NCBI GenBank assembly: GCA_903873705.1
Contig: CAIQPK010000086.1
Coordinates: 62,001-126,000 of the forward strand
From: an uncultured Acidobacteriota bacterium
Lineage (GTDB): Bacteria; Acidobacteriota; Terriglobia; Terriglobales; Acidobacteriaceae
Direction of reading: 5' to 3'
DNA: 64,000 nucleotides
Position 1 is the first letter of the stretch. Every line of letters begins with the position of its first letter. A program made the position numbers and the translations under genes. This document shows positions 25,089 through 34,808 of this stretch, piece by piece. The notes below the pieces were generated by a model. That model worked only from the letters and a program-made list of their open reading frames with translations. It made no database searches and was not told where the DNA came from.

Positions 25089-26363
25089 TCAGTCCCTGCG
25101 GATGACTTCGCCGTTCTTCATCACGAAGCTGGGCTTGGTCAGCACCTTGATGTCCTCCAGCGGATTGCCGGGGACAGCGATCACGTCGGCGAAGAAGCCA
25201 GCTTTCAACTGGCCGATAGAGTCGGCCCAGTCGAGCAATTTCGCACCGTTGATCAGGCCCGCGCGCAGGGTGTCGGCGGGGCTCATGCCGTACTGCACCA
25301 TCAACTCGTACTCGCGCGCCTGCGTTCCGTGGGGGAACGGGCCCACGTCCGAGCCCACAGCGAACGGCACTCCCGCCGCCATCTGCTTCTTGAACTGCGT
25401 CGCGTGGTACGCCAGTTCACCGTTGATTGTTTGTGTGCGGTCTGCAGACTCGGCGTGCTGCGCGAAGTACTCGCTGATGGCGAACGTGGGCACCGCATAA
25501 ATCTGCTTCTCGCGCATCAGCTTCATCGTCTCGGCCGAAAGGTTGTAGCCATGGTCCACCGACGCCACGCCCGCGGCAACGGCGTACCCGGTGCCTGGTT
25601 CTCCCGTTGCGTGCACGGCCACCCGCGACCCCGTGCGCCGCGTTTCGGTCACCGCGGCCGCTAGCTGTGCCTCGGTGTACTGGTAGGGCGTGGTGAACAC
25701 GTCACCATCAAGCCGGTCGCGTCCCGTTTCGTAAATCTTGATGAAATCCGCCCCGCCCTTTCGCTGTTCGCGAACGACGGCGACCAGTTCTACCGCGTTG
25801 TTGGCGATGTCAGCATTGGAAAGCACGCGCTGCTCCGGGTTGAAGCCGATGGCATCTTCGTGCCCGCCCAGCAGGTCGACGGCGTTGCAGGAGACCCGCA
25901 GACGCGGCCCCGGAAGGTCGCCGTGATTGATCGCGTCGCGTACGGCCACGTCGGCGCACTTGGCACCCTCGGTGCCCATATCGCGTTCAGCAGTGAAGCC
26001 CGCGAGCAGGTCGGCCTTCGCGGCCGCGGCGGCCATCAGCGTTCGCTGTGGCACCGATTCCTCCACAGTCTGCAGGCCTTCATTTCCCGGATGCAGAAAG
26101 AGATGCGTGTGGACGTCGATGAGCCCCGGCATCAGCGTGGTATCGCCGAGATCGATCGTCCGCGCCCCGGCAGGATGCGCAACATGGGTGCCGACCTCGT
26201 GGATGCGCGCGCCTTCGACGAGCACCTCGCCGGGCGTGAGCACCTTACCCGCGGCGACATCCAGAACGCGCGCAGCGTGAAGGACAGTGAGCTGCGGCGA
26301 AGGTTGTTGAGCAGCGAGTGACGCGGTGAGCAGGGCAGCGGAGGCCAGCGGAAGAATGCGCAT
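25089..26363 (-). CDS. Secreted amidohydrolase (imidazolonepropionase-like)
   Basis: Metal-dependent amidohydrolase exported by a signal peptide (MRILPLASAALLTASLAAQ). The metal motif is MPGLIDVHTHLFLH; further ligands are in VAVHATGEPG, SVDHGYNL and VGSDVGPFPHG. Such enzymes include Xaa-Pro dipeptidases and imidazolonepropionase relatives; the exported acidobacterial members have unknown substrates. A start five codons upstream is possible. It begins 2 bp from the end of the convergent ABC-F gene. Confidence 0.88.
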   Translation of the reverse strand: MRILPLASAALLTASLAAQQPSPQLTVLHAARVLDVAAGKVLTPGEVLVEGARIHEVGTHVAHPAGARTIDLGDTTLMPGLIDVHTHLFLHPGNEGLQTVEESVPQRTLMAAAAAKADLLAGFTAERDMGTEGAKCADVAVRDAINHGDLPGPRLRVSCNAVDLLGGHEDAIGFNPEQRVLSNADIANNAVELVAVVREQRKGGADFIKIYETGRDRLDGDVFTTPYQYTEAQLAAAVTETRRTGSRVAVHATGEPGTGYAVAAGVASVDHGYNLSAETMKLMREKQIYAVPTFAISEYFAQHAESADRTQTINGELAYHATQFKKQMAAGVPFAVGSDVGPFPHGTQAREYELMVQYGMSPADTLRAGLINGAKLLDWADSIGQLKAGFFADVIAVPGNPLEDIKVLTKPSFVMKNGEVIRRD

Positions 26364-26406
26364 GATGCTGTTCAGCATAATGCAAATCTGACGCCGTGCG
26401 GTGCCC

Positions 26407-26910
26407 CTAAAACTGCTCGTCGGCGGAGGGTCCGTAAAGTGCGGGCACGGGAATGTCGTTCAGCCGCAGATACACACCCAACTGGGCAGTGTGATGAATC
26501 ATGTGGTCGAAGCAGAAGATGCGGAACGATTTCGCACGCGAGTGGTGAGAAATCACATGCTCACCAAAGCTGAACTTCCAGGGCCGCATCATGTGTTCAT
26601 CGCTGGCCGCGGACAGGGCAGCGCGGCACTTCGCCGCAGCGTCGTCAAACTGCGCCAGGGCATCTTCACGCGACTTGAACGTCAGGTTCGATTGCTCGCG
26701 CTTGGAATTGGCCATGTCCATGCCATCGTCTTCAAGGATGTAGTAGCCGAAGAGCAGCATCGTCGCGCAGTGCATGGCCAGCTTGCCCATCTTCATCGAC
26801 TTGTCGTGTGGCGTCCACTCCGGCTTGTCTTCGGGAACGCGCTCGATCACGCGGCGCGTATTGGAAGCCATGGCGTCAAAGTCCTCAAGAAAAATTTCAG
26901 CGATGGTCAT
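26407..26910 (-). CDS. DinB family protein
   Basis: 167-residue cytosolic DinB/YfiT-like four-helix protein. Candidate metal-binding histidines are in KLAMHCATMLL, and FDHMIHHTAQLGVYLRLN. GAGGAG lies just before the ATG, a good ribosome site. Functions in this family include thiol (e.g. bacillithiol or mycothiol) S-transfer; with bshC in the same region a bacillithiol-S-transferase role is conceivable but unproven. It is 18 bp after fabI, probably in one operon. Confidence 0.85.
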   Translation of the reverse strand: MTIAEIFLEDFDAMASNTRRVIERVPEDKPEWTPHDKSMKMGKLAMHCATMLLFGYYILEDDGMDMANSKREQSNLTFKSREDALAQFDDAAAKCRAALSAASDEHMMRPWKFSFGEHVISHHSRAKSFRIFCFDHMIHHTAQLGVYLRLNDIPVPALYGPSADEQF

Positions 26911-26928
26911 GACTACTCCTCGAACGTT

Positions 26929-27705
26929 CTAAATACCCGTGATGTTGAAGCCGCAATCGACGTACGTCACTTCGCCCGTGATGCCACTGGCGAGGTCGCT
27001 GGAAAGAAACAGCGCGGTGTTGCCGACCTCGGCCTGCTCCACGTTGCGGTGCAGCGGAGCGCGCTCCGTCACCTTGTCGAGGATGGTGGCGAAGTCGCCG
27101 ATGCCGCGCGCCGCGAGCGTCTTGATGGGGCCTGCTGACACGGCATTGACGCGGATATTTCGCGGGCCAAGCGAGGCAGCGAGATAGCGGACAGTCGCTT
27201 CCAATGCGGCCTTGGCGACGCCCATCACGTTGTAGTTCGGGAAAACCACCTGCGAGCCAAAATAGGTGAGCGTCAGCATCGAGCCGCCCTCGGTCATCAG
27301 CGGCGCGGCGGCACGGGCGACAGCGATCAGCGAGTAGACGCTGACGTCGTGCGCAATGCGAAAGTCTTCGCGCTTGGTTTCGAGGAAATCATTCTTGATA
27401 GCGTCTGCTGGCGCGAAAGCTACCGAGTGAATCACCGTGTGGATGACCGGAAAATGCTGCGCGATCTCCGCGAACGCAGCATCGATCTGTTCGTCGGACG
27501 ACACGTCGAGCTGGATAGCGCGCGCCTGGCCCGTCTGGCCGAGTTCTGCAATAAGATCTTCGGCGGCCTTTTTCAGTCGCTCGGACTGATAGCAGAGGAC
27601 GATCGTGGAGCCGGCCTGGGCAAGCTTTTCTGCGATGGAGTAGGCGATGCTGCGGTTGTTGGCGACGCCGAGAATGACGGCGACTTTGCCCTTCATGTCG
27701 ATCAT
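26929..27705 (-). CDS. fabI: Enoyl-[acyl-carrier-protein] reductase (NADH)
   Basis: Reduces the enoyl-ACP double bond in the last step of each fatty-acid elongation cycle. The atypical SDR N-terminus KGKVAVILGVANNRSIAYSIA, the FabI loop TYFGSQVVFPNYNVMGVAK (tyrosine and lysine of the YX6K site) and ARGIGDFATILD are all present. 258 residues is standard. GAGGAG precedes the ATG by 12 nt; MKGKVAV three codons on is an alternative start. FabI is the target of triclosan and diazaborines. Confidence 0.95.
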   Translation of the reverse strand: MIDMKGKVAVILGVANNRSIAYSIAEKLAQAGSTIVLCYQSERLKKAAEDLIAELGQTGQARAIQLDVSSDEQIDAAFAEIAQHFPVIHTVIHSVAFAPADAIKNDFLETKREDFRIAHDVSVYSLIAVARAAAPLMTEGGSMLTLTYFGSQVVFPNYNVMGVAKAALEATVRYLAASLGPRNIRVNAVSAGPIKTLAARGIGDFATILDKVTERAPLHRNVEQAEVGNTALFLSSDLASGITGEVTYVDCGFNITGI

Positions 27706-27840
27706 GGTTACAGTGGCTCCTCAGGGTAAAGCTGACGACGTCAAGGATACCAGTTTGCTCAACAAGGGTACGAGGTGACCCCCTCATCGCGCGAAAGCCG
27801 CTGCGATAAAGGGAATCCCCAATCGATCGAGAAAAACGTG

Positions 27841-30525
27841 CTAAAAAATACCCGTGGCGTTGTTGTAATCCGACACCATCGCGTTATACATCGTCTGAAT
27901 GCTGGCGTTGTCGGTGACGAACATGCCCAGTTCGCGGTTGCTGTTCATGGACGCATTGGAGTAGTTGATCGAGCCCATATAGGCGCTCTGGGTGGCCAGG
28001 CCGTAGTCGGCAATCACCGACTTGGCGTGGACGTAGAAGCCCGTGCTGCTGGAGTAGTAATGGATGGGGCAGCCAGCGCTCTTCAGCGTCGTGAATTGCG
28101 CGTCGTAGGCGTGGCTTTCGTTCTCGATGGTGGCGCGCACGGTCACGCCGCGCTTGCAGGCGTTGGCGATGTCCGTGACGATGTAGCTGGCCGAGCTGGT
28201 GAGCTCTTCGGCGTCGATGATCAGCGTGGTGGTGGCATTGTTGATGATCTTTTCCATGTTGGTCTGCGCGGTGGTGGGCGACCAGATGAGGTCGCTGCCC
28301 GGGCCGGGCGAATAGCTCAAGTCGCTGGCACCGGCCACGCCGCTCGCCGGGGTTCCGGCGGCGTAGTCCATGTTGAACGTCGCCTGCACCGCGGCAACGT
28401 CCGCCGGGTCGTTGTAGACCATGGCAAAGTCGCGCGTGGTGCTGTAGAACTGCGCTTCGAGGTTCAGGCTCATCAGCGCCAGCGTTGTGCCGTCGACGAT
28501 CATGCTCTTCTCGTGGGTCACAGCGAAGGCCTTGTTGGCCCACACCGCGCTGCAGTTGGGCTGTGCATTCAGCTGGTTGTAGGCAGGTGTGTCCCGGCTC
28601 TTTTCACTGTTCTGGTCGAAGACGGCGCGAACGATGACGCCACGCTGGCAGGCCGTGACGAGGTAGCCGCTGAAGGTGGTGTCCTGCATGGCGTACATGG
28701 TCAGGTCGATGGTGTTGTGCGCGTTGTTCACCAGGGCATAGAGGGCGGCCATCGTTCCCGATCCGGCTCCCGTGCCGGGGTCCGGCAGCTGATAGAGCTG
28801 GTAGGTAATGCTGGCGTTGCTGCTGGTTCCGGTGCCCGCGAGCGTGATCACCTGGGGCGAGTCCGGGGCGTTATCGGTGAGGGTGATGGTTGCCGAATAG
28901 CCGGTAGCAGCAGTGGGCGTGAACGTCGCGCTGAGGGTGCAGCTTGCGCCGGCGGCCAGCGTGGCGCCGCAGGTTGTCGTCTTCGCGAAGCTGGATGCGT
29001 TCGTACCTGCGAGCGTGATACTGCCGATGTTCAGCGTGGCGCCGCCGGGGTTGCTGAGTGTGACCGACTGCGAAGACGTCGTGACGTTCAGTGGCGACGT
29101 GAAGGTGAGGCGCGTTCCCGAAAGACCGGCCACCGGCCCAACTCCCGTTCCCGTCAGTGTGAACGATTGCGGTGACGAAGGCGCATTATCGGTGATAGCG
29201 ATGGCGGCAGTGAGAGTCCCCGCAGTCGCTGGTGTAAACGTTACAGTGATGGCGCAGCTCGCATTGACCGCCAGCGAACTTCCGCAGGTGTTGGTTTGCG
29301 CGAAGGAGGATGCCGCGCTGCCGGTGATGCCGATGCTCGATATAGCCAGCGGCGCAGTGCCGTAGTTCGTCACGGCGAACGACTGGCCGGCTGCCGCCAC
29401 GCCGATATTGGTCGACGGGAAGGTGAGCGAGCCCGGTGTAAGAGTGATGGAGGGCGCCGTACCGCTGCCTGTAAGGCTGAACGAGGCTGTTGACCCGACG
29501 GCGTTGCTGCCGATGTTGACGTTGCCAAACAGTGTGCCCGAGGCGGATGGCGTAAACGTCACGCTGATCGTGCAGCTGCCGTTGACCGCGACGGTAGCCG
29601 GGCAATTATTGGTCTGCGCGAACGACGTGCCAGCACTGTTGGTCACGTTGATGGTGGAAATCGTCAGCGCAATGTTTCCGGTGTTGGTCAGCACCACAGA
29701 CTGCACTGGTGCGGCGCTTCCGATCGCTGTCGCCGGGAACGTCAACGAGGTGGGCGAGACCGAGGCGTACGAGCCCACGCCGGTAGCCGTCAGTGGAACG
29801 CTCTGCGGCGAGCCCGTGACGTTGTCCGTGAAGATCAGCGAGCCGGTGTAGCTGGCGCCGGTGGACGCCAGGAAGGTCAGCGTGATGCTGCAACTCGCAC
29901 CAGGGGCCAGCACTGCCGTGCAGGAATTGCCGGCAAAGTTGAACGCTGAGCCATTGGCGCCGCCCAACGCGATCGTGCTGAAGGTCACGCTGGCCGTACC
30001 CGTGTTGGTGACGGTCAGCGTCTGCGGCGCGCTGGTGGAGCCGGCGTTGGCGTTGAAGGCCGTGAGCGTGGAGAAGGACAATGCGGGAGCTGCTGCAGCC
30101 GTGCCGGTGCCGTTCAGCGTTACGGTCTGCGGCGAGCCTGCGGCGTTGTCGGTTAGCGTTACCGTCGCGGTCGCGGCGCCAACGGCGGTTGGCGTAAAGG
30201 TGATGGCTACCGTGCAGGTAGTGCTCGGCGCCAGTGAGCTGCCGCAGGCGCTGGCCAACGTAAACGCTGAGGGCGTGCTGACCGCCACGCTGGAGAGCGT
30301 CAGCGTGGCGCTGCCTGTGTTGGTCAGCGTGAGGGTCTGGCTGCTGCTCGCGCCTATCGCTGCGGTGAAGGTACTCAGTGTGGATGTGCTGATTCCCGGC
30401 GTGGTCACCGGTGTAGAGCTGCTGGTGGCTCCACCGCCTCCGCAACCTGCGAAAAACAGTGTGCACAAGGCGAATGCAAAGGTGCGAAAGGCAAAGGCGG
30501 ATGACGGGAGAGTTCTGCGAAGCAT
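27841..30525 (-). CDS. Lipoprotein: five choice-of-anchor-type repeats fused to a phospholipase D domain
   Basis: 894 residues. A signal ending in the lipobox FFAGC gives an N-terminal lipid-anchored cysteine, followed by GGGG. Residues about 45-590 hold five ~105-residue ASH/choice-of-anchor D repeats, each ending like VTFTP...TLTDNAxxSPQxxTLxGTG. Residues about 600-894 form a PLD-superfamily domain with two HxKx4D motifs: HEKSMIVD (near 671) and HAKSVIAD (near 833), the latter followed by GSIN. The first motif lacks its usual following glycine (MSLN). PLD proteins include nucleases and lipases; the surface location makes a secreted nuclease or phospholipase possible. The start MLRRTLP excludes an unrelated upstream extension. 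Confidence 0.85.
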   Translation of the reverse strand: MLRRTLPSSAFAFRTFAFALCTLFFAGCGGGGATSSSTPVTTPGISTSTLSTFTAAIGASSSQTLTLTNTGSATLTLSSVAVSTPSAFTLASACGSSLAPSTTCTVAITFTPTAVGAATATVTLTDNAAGSPQTVTLNGTGTAAAAPALSFSTLTAFNANAGSTSAPQTLTVTNTGTASVTFSTIALGGANGSAFNFAGNSCTAVLAPGASCSITLTFLASTGASYTGSLIFTDNVTGSPQSVPLTATGVGSYASVSPTSLTFPATAIGSAAPVQSVVLTNTGNIALTISTINVTNSAGTSFAQTNNCPATVAVNGSCTISVTFTPSASGTLFGNVNIGSNAVGSTASFSLTGSGTAPSITLTPGSLTFPSTNIGVAAAGQSFAVTNYGTAPLAISSIGITGSAASSFAQTNTCGSSLAVNASCAITVTFTPATAGTLTAAIAITDNAPSSPQSFTLTGTGVGPVAGLSGTRLTFTSPLNVTTSSQSVTLSNPGGATLNIGSITLAGTNASSFAKTTTCGATLAAGASCTLSATFTPTAATGYSATITLTDNAPDSPQVITLAGTGTSSNASITYQLYQLPDPGTGAGSGTMAALYALVNNAHNTIDLTMYAMQDTTFSGYLVTACQRGVIVRAVFDQNSEKSRDTPAYNQLNAQPNCSAVWANKAFAVTHEKSMIVDGTTLALMSLNLEAQFYSTTRDFAMVYNDPADVAAVQATFNMDYAAGTPASGVAGASDLSYSPGPGSDLIWSPTTAQTNMEKIINNATTTLIIDAEELTSSASYIVTDIANACKRGVTVRATIENESHAYDAQFTTLKSAGCPIHYYSSSTGFYVHAKSVIADYGLATQSAYMGSINYSNASMNSNRELGMFVTDNASIQTMYNAMVSDYNNATGIF

Positions 30526-30633
30526 GGGCGGCCCTGTGTGTTCCTGACTGTCTGGCGAAACGTCCATTATAAGAAGATTGAGATGAAGGGACAGTCATTT
30601 TGCACGTTGTGGCTTGACCTCACGGGATAAACG

Positions 30634-30669
30634 GCAAAGCGGGACCCCCCGGTGAGGGTCCCGCTTTGC
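30634..30669 (-). terminator. Terminator hairpin after the PEP-CTERM gene
   Basis: A perfect 14-bp stem GCAAAGCGGGACCC / GGGTCCCGCTTTGC with an 8-nt loop. It lies just beyond the stop of the minus-strand PEP-CTERM gene, about 20 bp away. The T tract on that side is weak. Confidence 0.65.
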
Positions 30670-30688
30670 GGTTTGGTCACGAGTTGGT

Positions 30689-31254
30689 TCAGGCCCGGAC
30701 AAGGCGGCGCCGAACCGCGCCGAAGATACCCAGCGCACCGGTGCCAAGCAGCGCCAGTGAAGACGGCTCGGGCACGGAGGGCGTGTCGACCAGGGTGAGC
30801 GTCAGCTCGCCGTCATCGAAGGTCAGCGGCGACCCGCCCATGGGCGTAACGGAGGAAATGTAGGTTGCCAGCGATCCGACGCAGGGAGCGGCCGTGCTGC
30901 ACAGAGGAACGACGATGTCCCCCAGAAACGGGTTGCCGAAGGCGGGATAGAGATAAAGGTCGAGCTGGTCTCCGGCCGGGTTCAGGAAGATGTCTGGGTG
31001 AAGGATTCAGCATCGCCGACAGCATCCGTCTCGTTGTCTACGCCAAACGTGTAAGAAGTAACGCCATCCGAAAAAACGAGGGTGCCCGACTTTGTCCCGT
31101 TTATCAGGTCGATGTAAAGCGTGCCGGAAAACTGCGCGCCATCGCCGCCCGCCGTGAGCTGAAATGACGTATCGGCGTGGGCAGCAGCGGAAGAACACAA
31201 AACAGCAGCAGCCAAAGCGGCCAGGCGAGCAAAGGGTGAGTGGAGCAGGGCCAT
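30689..31254 (-). pseudogene. PEP-CTERM sorting-domain protein, disrupted by a frameshift
   Basis: The minus strand encodes a signal peptide (MALLHSPFARLAALAAAVLCSSAAAHA) and a beta-rich domain up to ...ESFTQTSS, where the frame stops at 30982. Reading on in the -1 frame from about 30993 gives DIFLNPAGDQLDLYLYPAFGN... and a perfect PEP-CTERM tail: VPEPSSLALLGTGALGIFGAVRRR. One missing base near 30990 explains this. PEP-CTERM proteins are sorted to the surface by exosortase; none is in the window. A GAGGA ribosome site precedes the start. Either a real recent pseudogene or a sequencing error. Confidence 0.82.
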
Positions 31255-31318
31255 GAATGTTCCTCGGACTTCTCTAAGAGCTAAAGATTGATTCCCTTGA
31301 GCATAGGAGCAAACACGC

Positions 31319-31343
31319 CGCCCGGCACACATTCTGCCGGGCG
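31319..31343 (-). terminator. Hairpin after the EVE-domain gene
   Basis: CGCCCGGCA (31319-31327) and TGCCGGGCG (31335-31343), perfect 9-bp stem with 7-nt loop, 35 bp past the EVE stop on the minus strand. The following GTGTTT is only weakly T-rich. Confidence 0.5.
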
Positions 31344-31377
31344 ACCCATTACCTTTGTTCTGTGATGGTGTTGCCGC

Positions 31378-31776
31378 TTAGCCGTTTACGAGCCAGTCGT
31401 ACTGCTCATCCGTGAGCGGGACGACCGAGAGGCGGAACTGGCGGAAGAGCAGGGAACCGGCGAATACCGGAGCCTCGCGGATCTCGGCCAGCGGCTTTTC
31501 GCGCTTCAGGCGCTTCACGGCTTTCAGGCGAACCAGTGGCGTGGTCATCTTCGATGGCGGTTCCGGCGGAGCCAGTTTGACGGACACAACCTTCGCCGTG
31601 CCCACAGCCGCCTTGCCCTCGTTCGAGTGGTAGATTACGCACATCTCGCCCTTCTTCATGTTGCGCAGCGTGATCAGTGCCTGGGCATTTTTGATGCCGT
31701 CCCAGGTCGTTTCGCCGTCGCGCAGCAGGTCGTCGAAGGAGTACTTGGCGGGCTCGGATTTCAGCAGATAGGGCAT
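31378..31776 (-). CDS. EVE domain protein (modified-base reader fold)
   Basis: 132 residues forming a single EVE domain, a PUA-like fold related to YTH and ASCH. The signature MPYLLKSEPAKYSFDDLLRDGETTWDGIKNAQALITLRNMKKGE is nearly canonical, with YHSNEGKAAVGTAKVV and RQFRLSVVPLTDEQYDWL later. EVE proteins are proposed to bind modified DNA or RNA bases and are sometimes linked to restriction systems; none is adjacent here, so housekeeping use is more likely. TAAGCT lies 6 nt before the ATG. Confidence 0.9.
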   Translation of the reverse strand: MPYLLKSEPAKYSFDDLLRDGETTWDGIKNAQALITLRNMKKGEMCVIYHSNEGKAAVGTAKVVSVKLAPPEPPSKMTTPLVRLKAVKRLKREKPLAEIREAPVFAGSLLFRQFRLSVVPLTDEQYDWLVNG

Positions 31777-31782
31777 GGCAGC

Positions 31783-31788
31783 AGCTTA
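31783..31788 (-). promoter_or_regulatory. Candidate -10 element of a leaderless promoter (EVE gene)
   Basis: TAAGCT on the minus strand ends exactly 6 nt before the ATG at 31776; no ribosome-binding site lies between. Confidence 0.4.
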
Positions 31789-31822
31789 CAAGGTTGGGCT
31801 GTGAGTCCTGAAAGCGGCTGGC

Positions 31823-32646
<824 letters not shown>

Positions 32647-32650
<4 letters not shown>

Positions 32651-33336
32651 TTCGCTGCGGCTCCCGAGCCCGGCGTCGTCGTATCGCGCGAGGGGTAGAC
32701 GCGCAGCAGGTCGGCGTGGCCGGCCAGCGTGTCGTGCGGCTGGCCGTCCACCAGGAAGCGCACCTGCTCAATCTGCGAAAGGTTCGCATGCAGCGTGCCG
32801 ACCATCGAGAGCAGCGTCAGCGCTTCCGCCTCCACGCCCGAAGGATGCGCGTTGACGAAGCTGCTGTTCAGGTTGATCACCGCCATCTCGCCACCGGGAC
32901 CAAGCGGCTGTAGCGCGTTTGGGTCGTTTGAACGGACCGGCGTTGTCGCCGTCGAGCCCGGTTCCACTTCATGCCCGGTGATGGGCAGCGGCAGCAGGAA
33001 GACGTCCGCCACGGCCGCGCCTGAAGGCAGGGGATGCGCCGAACCCGGCAGGCTGTACTCGGCGATCAGGTGCTCCAGCAGCGCCCGTGCGCGTGCGGTC
33101 GTCTCGGTTGGCAATGCGATCTGGCGCTCGGTGGCGGTGATGGAGCCGTCGCTGTCGTTAGCCAGGTCCAGCGTGATGCTCTCGGTCACGGTATAGGGCG
33201 CGTCGATGGGCGTGGCGTCAGAGAGCGAACGCAGCCGGTCGCGCGACGTCTGCCGCGTGTAAAACAGGAAGCCCGCCATCAGGACAATGCAGCCGATCAG
33301 GCTCCAGAAGATGACGCGCAAATAGCGTGGGGTCAT
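32647..33336 (-). CDS. GerMN-domain membrane protein
   Basis: 229 residues: an N-terminal membrane anchor (IFWSLIGCIVLMAGFLFYT), then one GerMN (sporulation/spore germination) domain, best seen as SSFVNAHPSGVEAEALTLLSMVGTLHANLSQIEQVRFLVDGQPHDTLAGHADL. GerM of Bacillus lies near racE (glutamate racemase), and the same neighbourhood is kept here in a presumed non-sporulating bacterium. That suggests a general cell-wall role for the domain (inference). It overlaps both neighbours by 4 bp. Confidence 0.85.
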
Positions 33337-34211
33337 GGCTGCACCTCGCTGGTGAGCGGTTCGGCTGGCGTCAGGCGCGTGGGCGGTTGCGCCTGCGTCT
33401 GCCAGAAGATCAGCGCTTGCGTTAGTGCCTCGGCCACGCGCTGCTGATAGGCGCCGTCAGCCAGCGAAGTCGCATCGCCGCCAATCGGCGCCAGTTCCAC
33501 CACCAGGGCTGGGCAGGTAAGCGAGTCTACCGGCCGCACCGAAGCGCGGTTCACCACGCGCGCAATCTTCGCGCGATCCAGTGACGTGCCCATCTGCGCT
33601 GCCAGCCGCTGGCTCTGCGTCACCCACGCGGCCTGCGCCGTAAGCCAGGCCGCAGGAACGCTCTCGCCGGGCGCTGAATCCAGGTCAGAAGTGTAGAGGT
33701 GCACGCCGCTGCCGCTGGAGGTCGCATGAAGCAGCAGGCAGGCCACCGGCCGCGCATGGTTGGCAATGCCGGCACGGTCGTCCAGCGACAGTGGAGGACC
33801 GGGAATGGCCGACCCGCCATCGTTGTCACGTGTCATCACGGCAGTAAAGCCGTGCTGCCCCAGCAGCGTGCGAAGTTTCAGCGCCAGCGCCAGGGTCACA
33901 TCCTTTTCCACAAGCTGGTCGTTGATGCGGGAACCGGTATCGCCGCCGCCGTGCGCGGGGTCCAGCACGATGACGGTGCGGTTGAATGCTCCCGGCGACA
34001 GCATGGCAATGGCTGCAGTGGGAGAAATAGTCGGGCGGGGCAGCACAGGACCGGCAACGGCAGCACTACCGGGAGAGGCGGCCGGGGCGGGCGGCGCCGG
34101 TGTTACGCGCACGATGGGCGCGGGGGATGTGGCTGGCTGCTGAGCATGCGCCGACGTCACGGCCGCAGCCGATGCGAGCAGAAGAAGGGTCAATTGTCGT
34201 GCCAGGGTCAA
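33333..34211 (-). CDS. N-acetylmuramoyl-L-alanine amidase (Amidase_3 type)
   Basis: Exported zinc amidase cutting peptide stems from peptidoglycan. Zinc and catalytic positions are seen in VIVLDPAHGGGDTGS, LVEKDVTLALA and CLLLHATSSGSGVHLYTS. The frame is open far upstream into sequence antisense to ruvC; the only start giving a signal peptide is a TTG at 34211 (MTLARQLTLLLLASAAAVTSAHAQQ), so I place it there. A Pro/Ala-rich linker follows. First gene of the amidase-GerMN-murI operon and divergent from ruvC with 93 bp between. Confidence 0.85.
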   Translation of the reverse strand: MTLARQLTLLLLASAAAVTSAHAQQPATSPAPIVRVTPAPPAPAASPGSAAVAGPVLPRPTISPTAAIAMLSPGAFNRTVIVLDPAHGGGDTGSRINDQLVEKDVTLALALKLRTLLGQHGFTAVMTRDNDGGSAIPGPPLSLDDRAGIANHARPVACLLLHATSSGSGVHLYTSDLDSAPGESVPAAWLTAQAAWVTQSQRLAAQMGTSLDRAKIARVVNRASVRPVDSLTCPALVVELAPIGGDATSLADGAYQQRVAEALTQALIFWQTQAQPPTRLTPAEPLTSEVQP

Positions 34212-34304
34212 AGTGGTCTCGCCGGTGCCGTGTCGAGGCTGATTGTAACGGGTTGGATGCCGCCACGAGCCAGCGCGCCGTGCGGCAGCGTAAACTTTGT
34301 GGGT

Positions 34305-34808
34305 ATGCGAGTCTTCGGCGTCGATTGCGGAACGGAGTTCACCGGCTACGGCGTGGTCGAAGTCGACTGCGACGCCCGCACGCCCAAGCTGCGCTTTCTG
34401 TGCGCCGGCGCCGTCAAGCTCAGCAAGAAAGATTCCACCGCACAGCGTCTCGCGCAGGTTTACGCCGAGCTCTCCGCGCTCATGCAGCTGTGGTCCCCTG
34501 AGATGGTCGCCATCGAGGAAGTCTTCTTCGCCGCCAACGCCAAGTCCGCGCTCAAACTGGGCCAGGTGCGCGGCGTTGCCATGCTGGCCGCGGCCAACTG
34601 CGGTCTCGCGGTGGCCGAGTACGCGCCGCTCAGCATCAAGAGCGCGGTGGTCGGTTATGGCCTCGCCGGCAAGGAGCAGGTGCAGTTCATGGTTGCGCGC
34701 CTGCTGGAGCTCGACGAAGCACCCAAGCCGGCCGACGCCGCCGACGCTCTCGCCATCGCCATTTGCCACATCCACCATGCCCAGACTGCCGAGGCTTTGC
34801 GCCGATGA
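34305..34808 (+). CDS. ruvC: Crossover junction endodeoxyribonuclease RuvC
   Basis: Resolves Holliday junctions as a dimer with RuvAB. The N-terminus MRVFGVDCGTEFTGYGVVE carries the first catalytic aspartate (Asp7), IEEVFFAAN (Glu71) and PADAADALAIAICH (Asp154/Asp157) supply the rest. 167 residues. The start is fixed by homology; a much longer open frame upstream is spurious. TAAACT lies 8 nt before the ATG. It overlaps the next gene by ATGA. ruvA and ruvB are not in the window. Confidence 0.95.
   Translation: MRVFGVDCGTEFTGYGVVEVDCDARTPKLRFLCAGAVKLSKKDSTAQRLAQVYAELSALMQLWSPEMVAIEEVFFAANAKSALKLGQVRGVAMLAAANCGLAVAEYAPLSIKSAVVGYGLAGKEQVQFMVARLLELDEAPKPADAADALAIAICHIHHAQTAEALRR

Noticed and set aside
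30982-31025. Programmed -1 frameshifting as an explanation for the split PEP-CTERM gene
   Set aside because: No X-XXY-YYZ slippery heptamer is seen at the junction, so a simple mutation or sequencing error is more likely.
31378-31776. EVE-domain gene as part of a modification-dependent restriction system
   Set aside because: No restriction, methylase or helicase gene is adjacent; stand-alone EVE genes are common.
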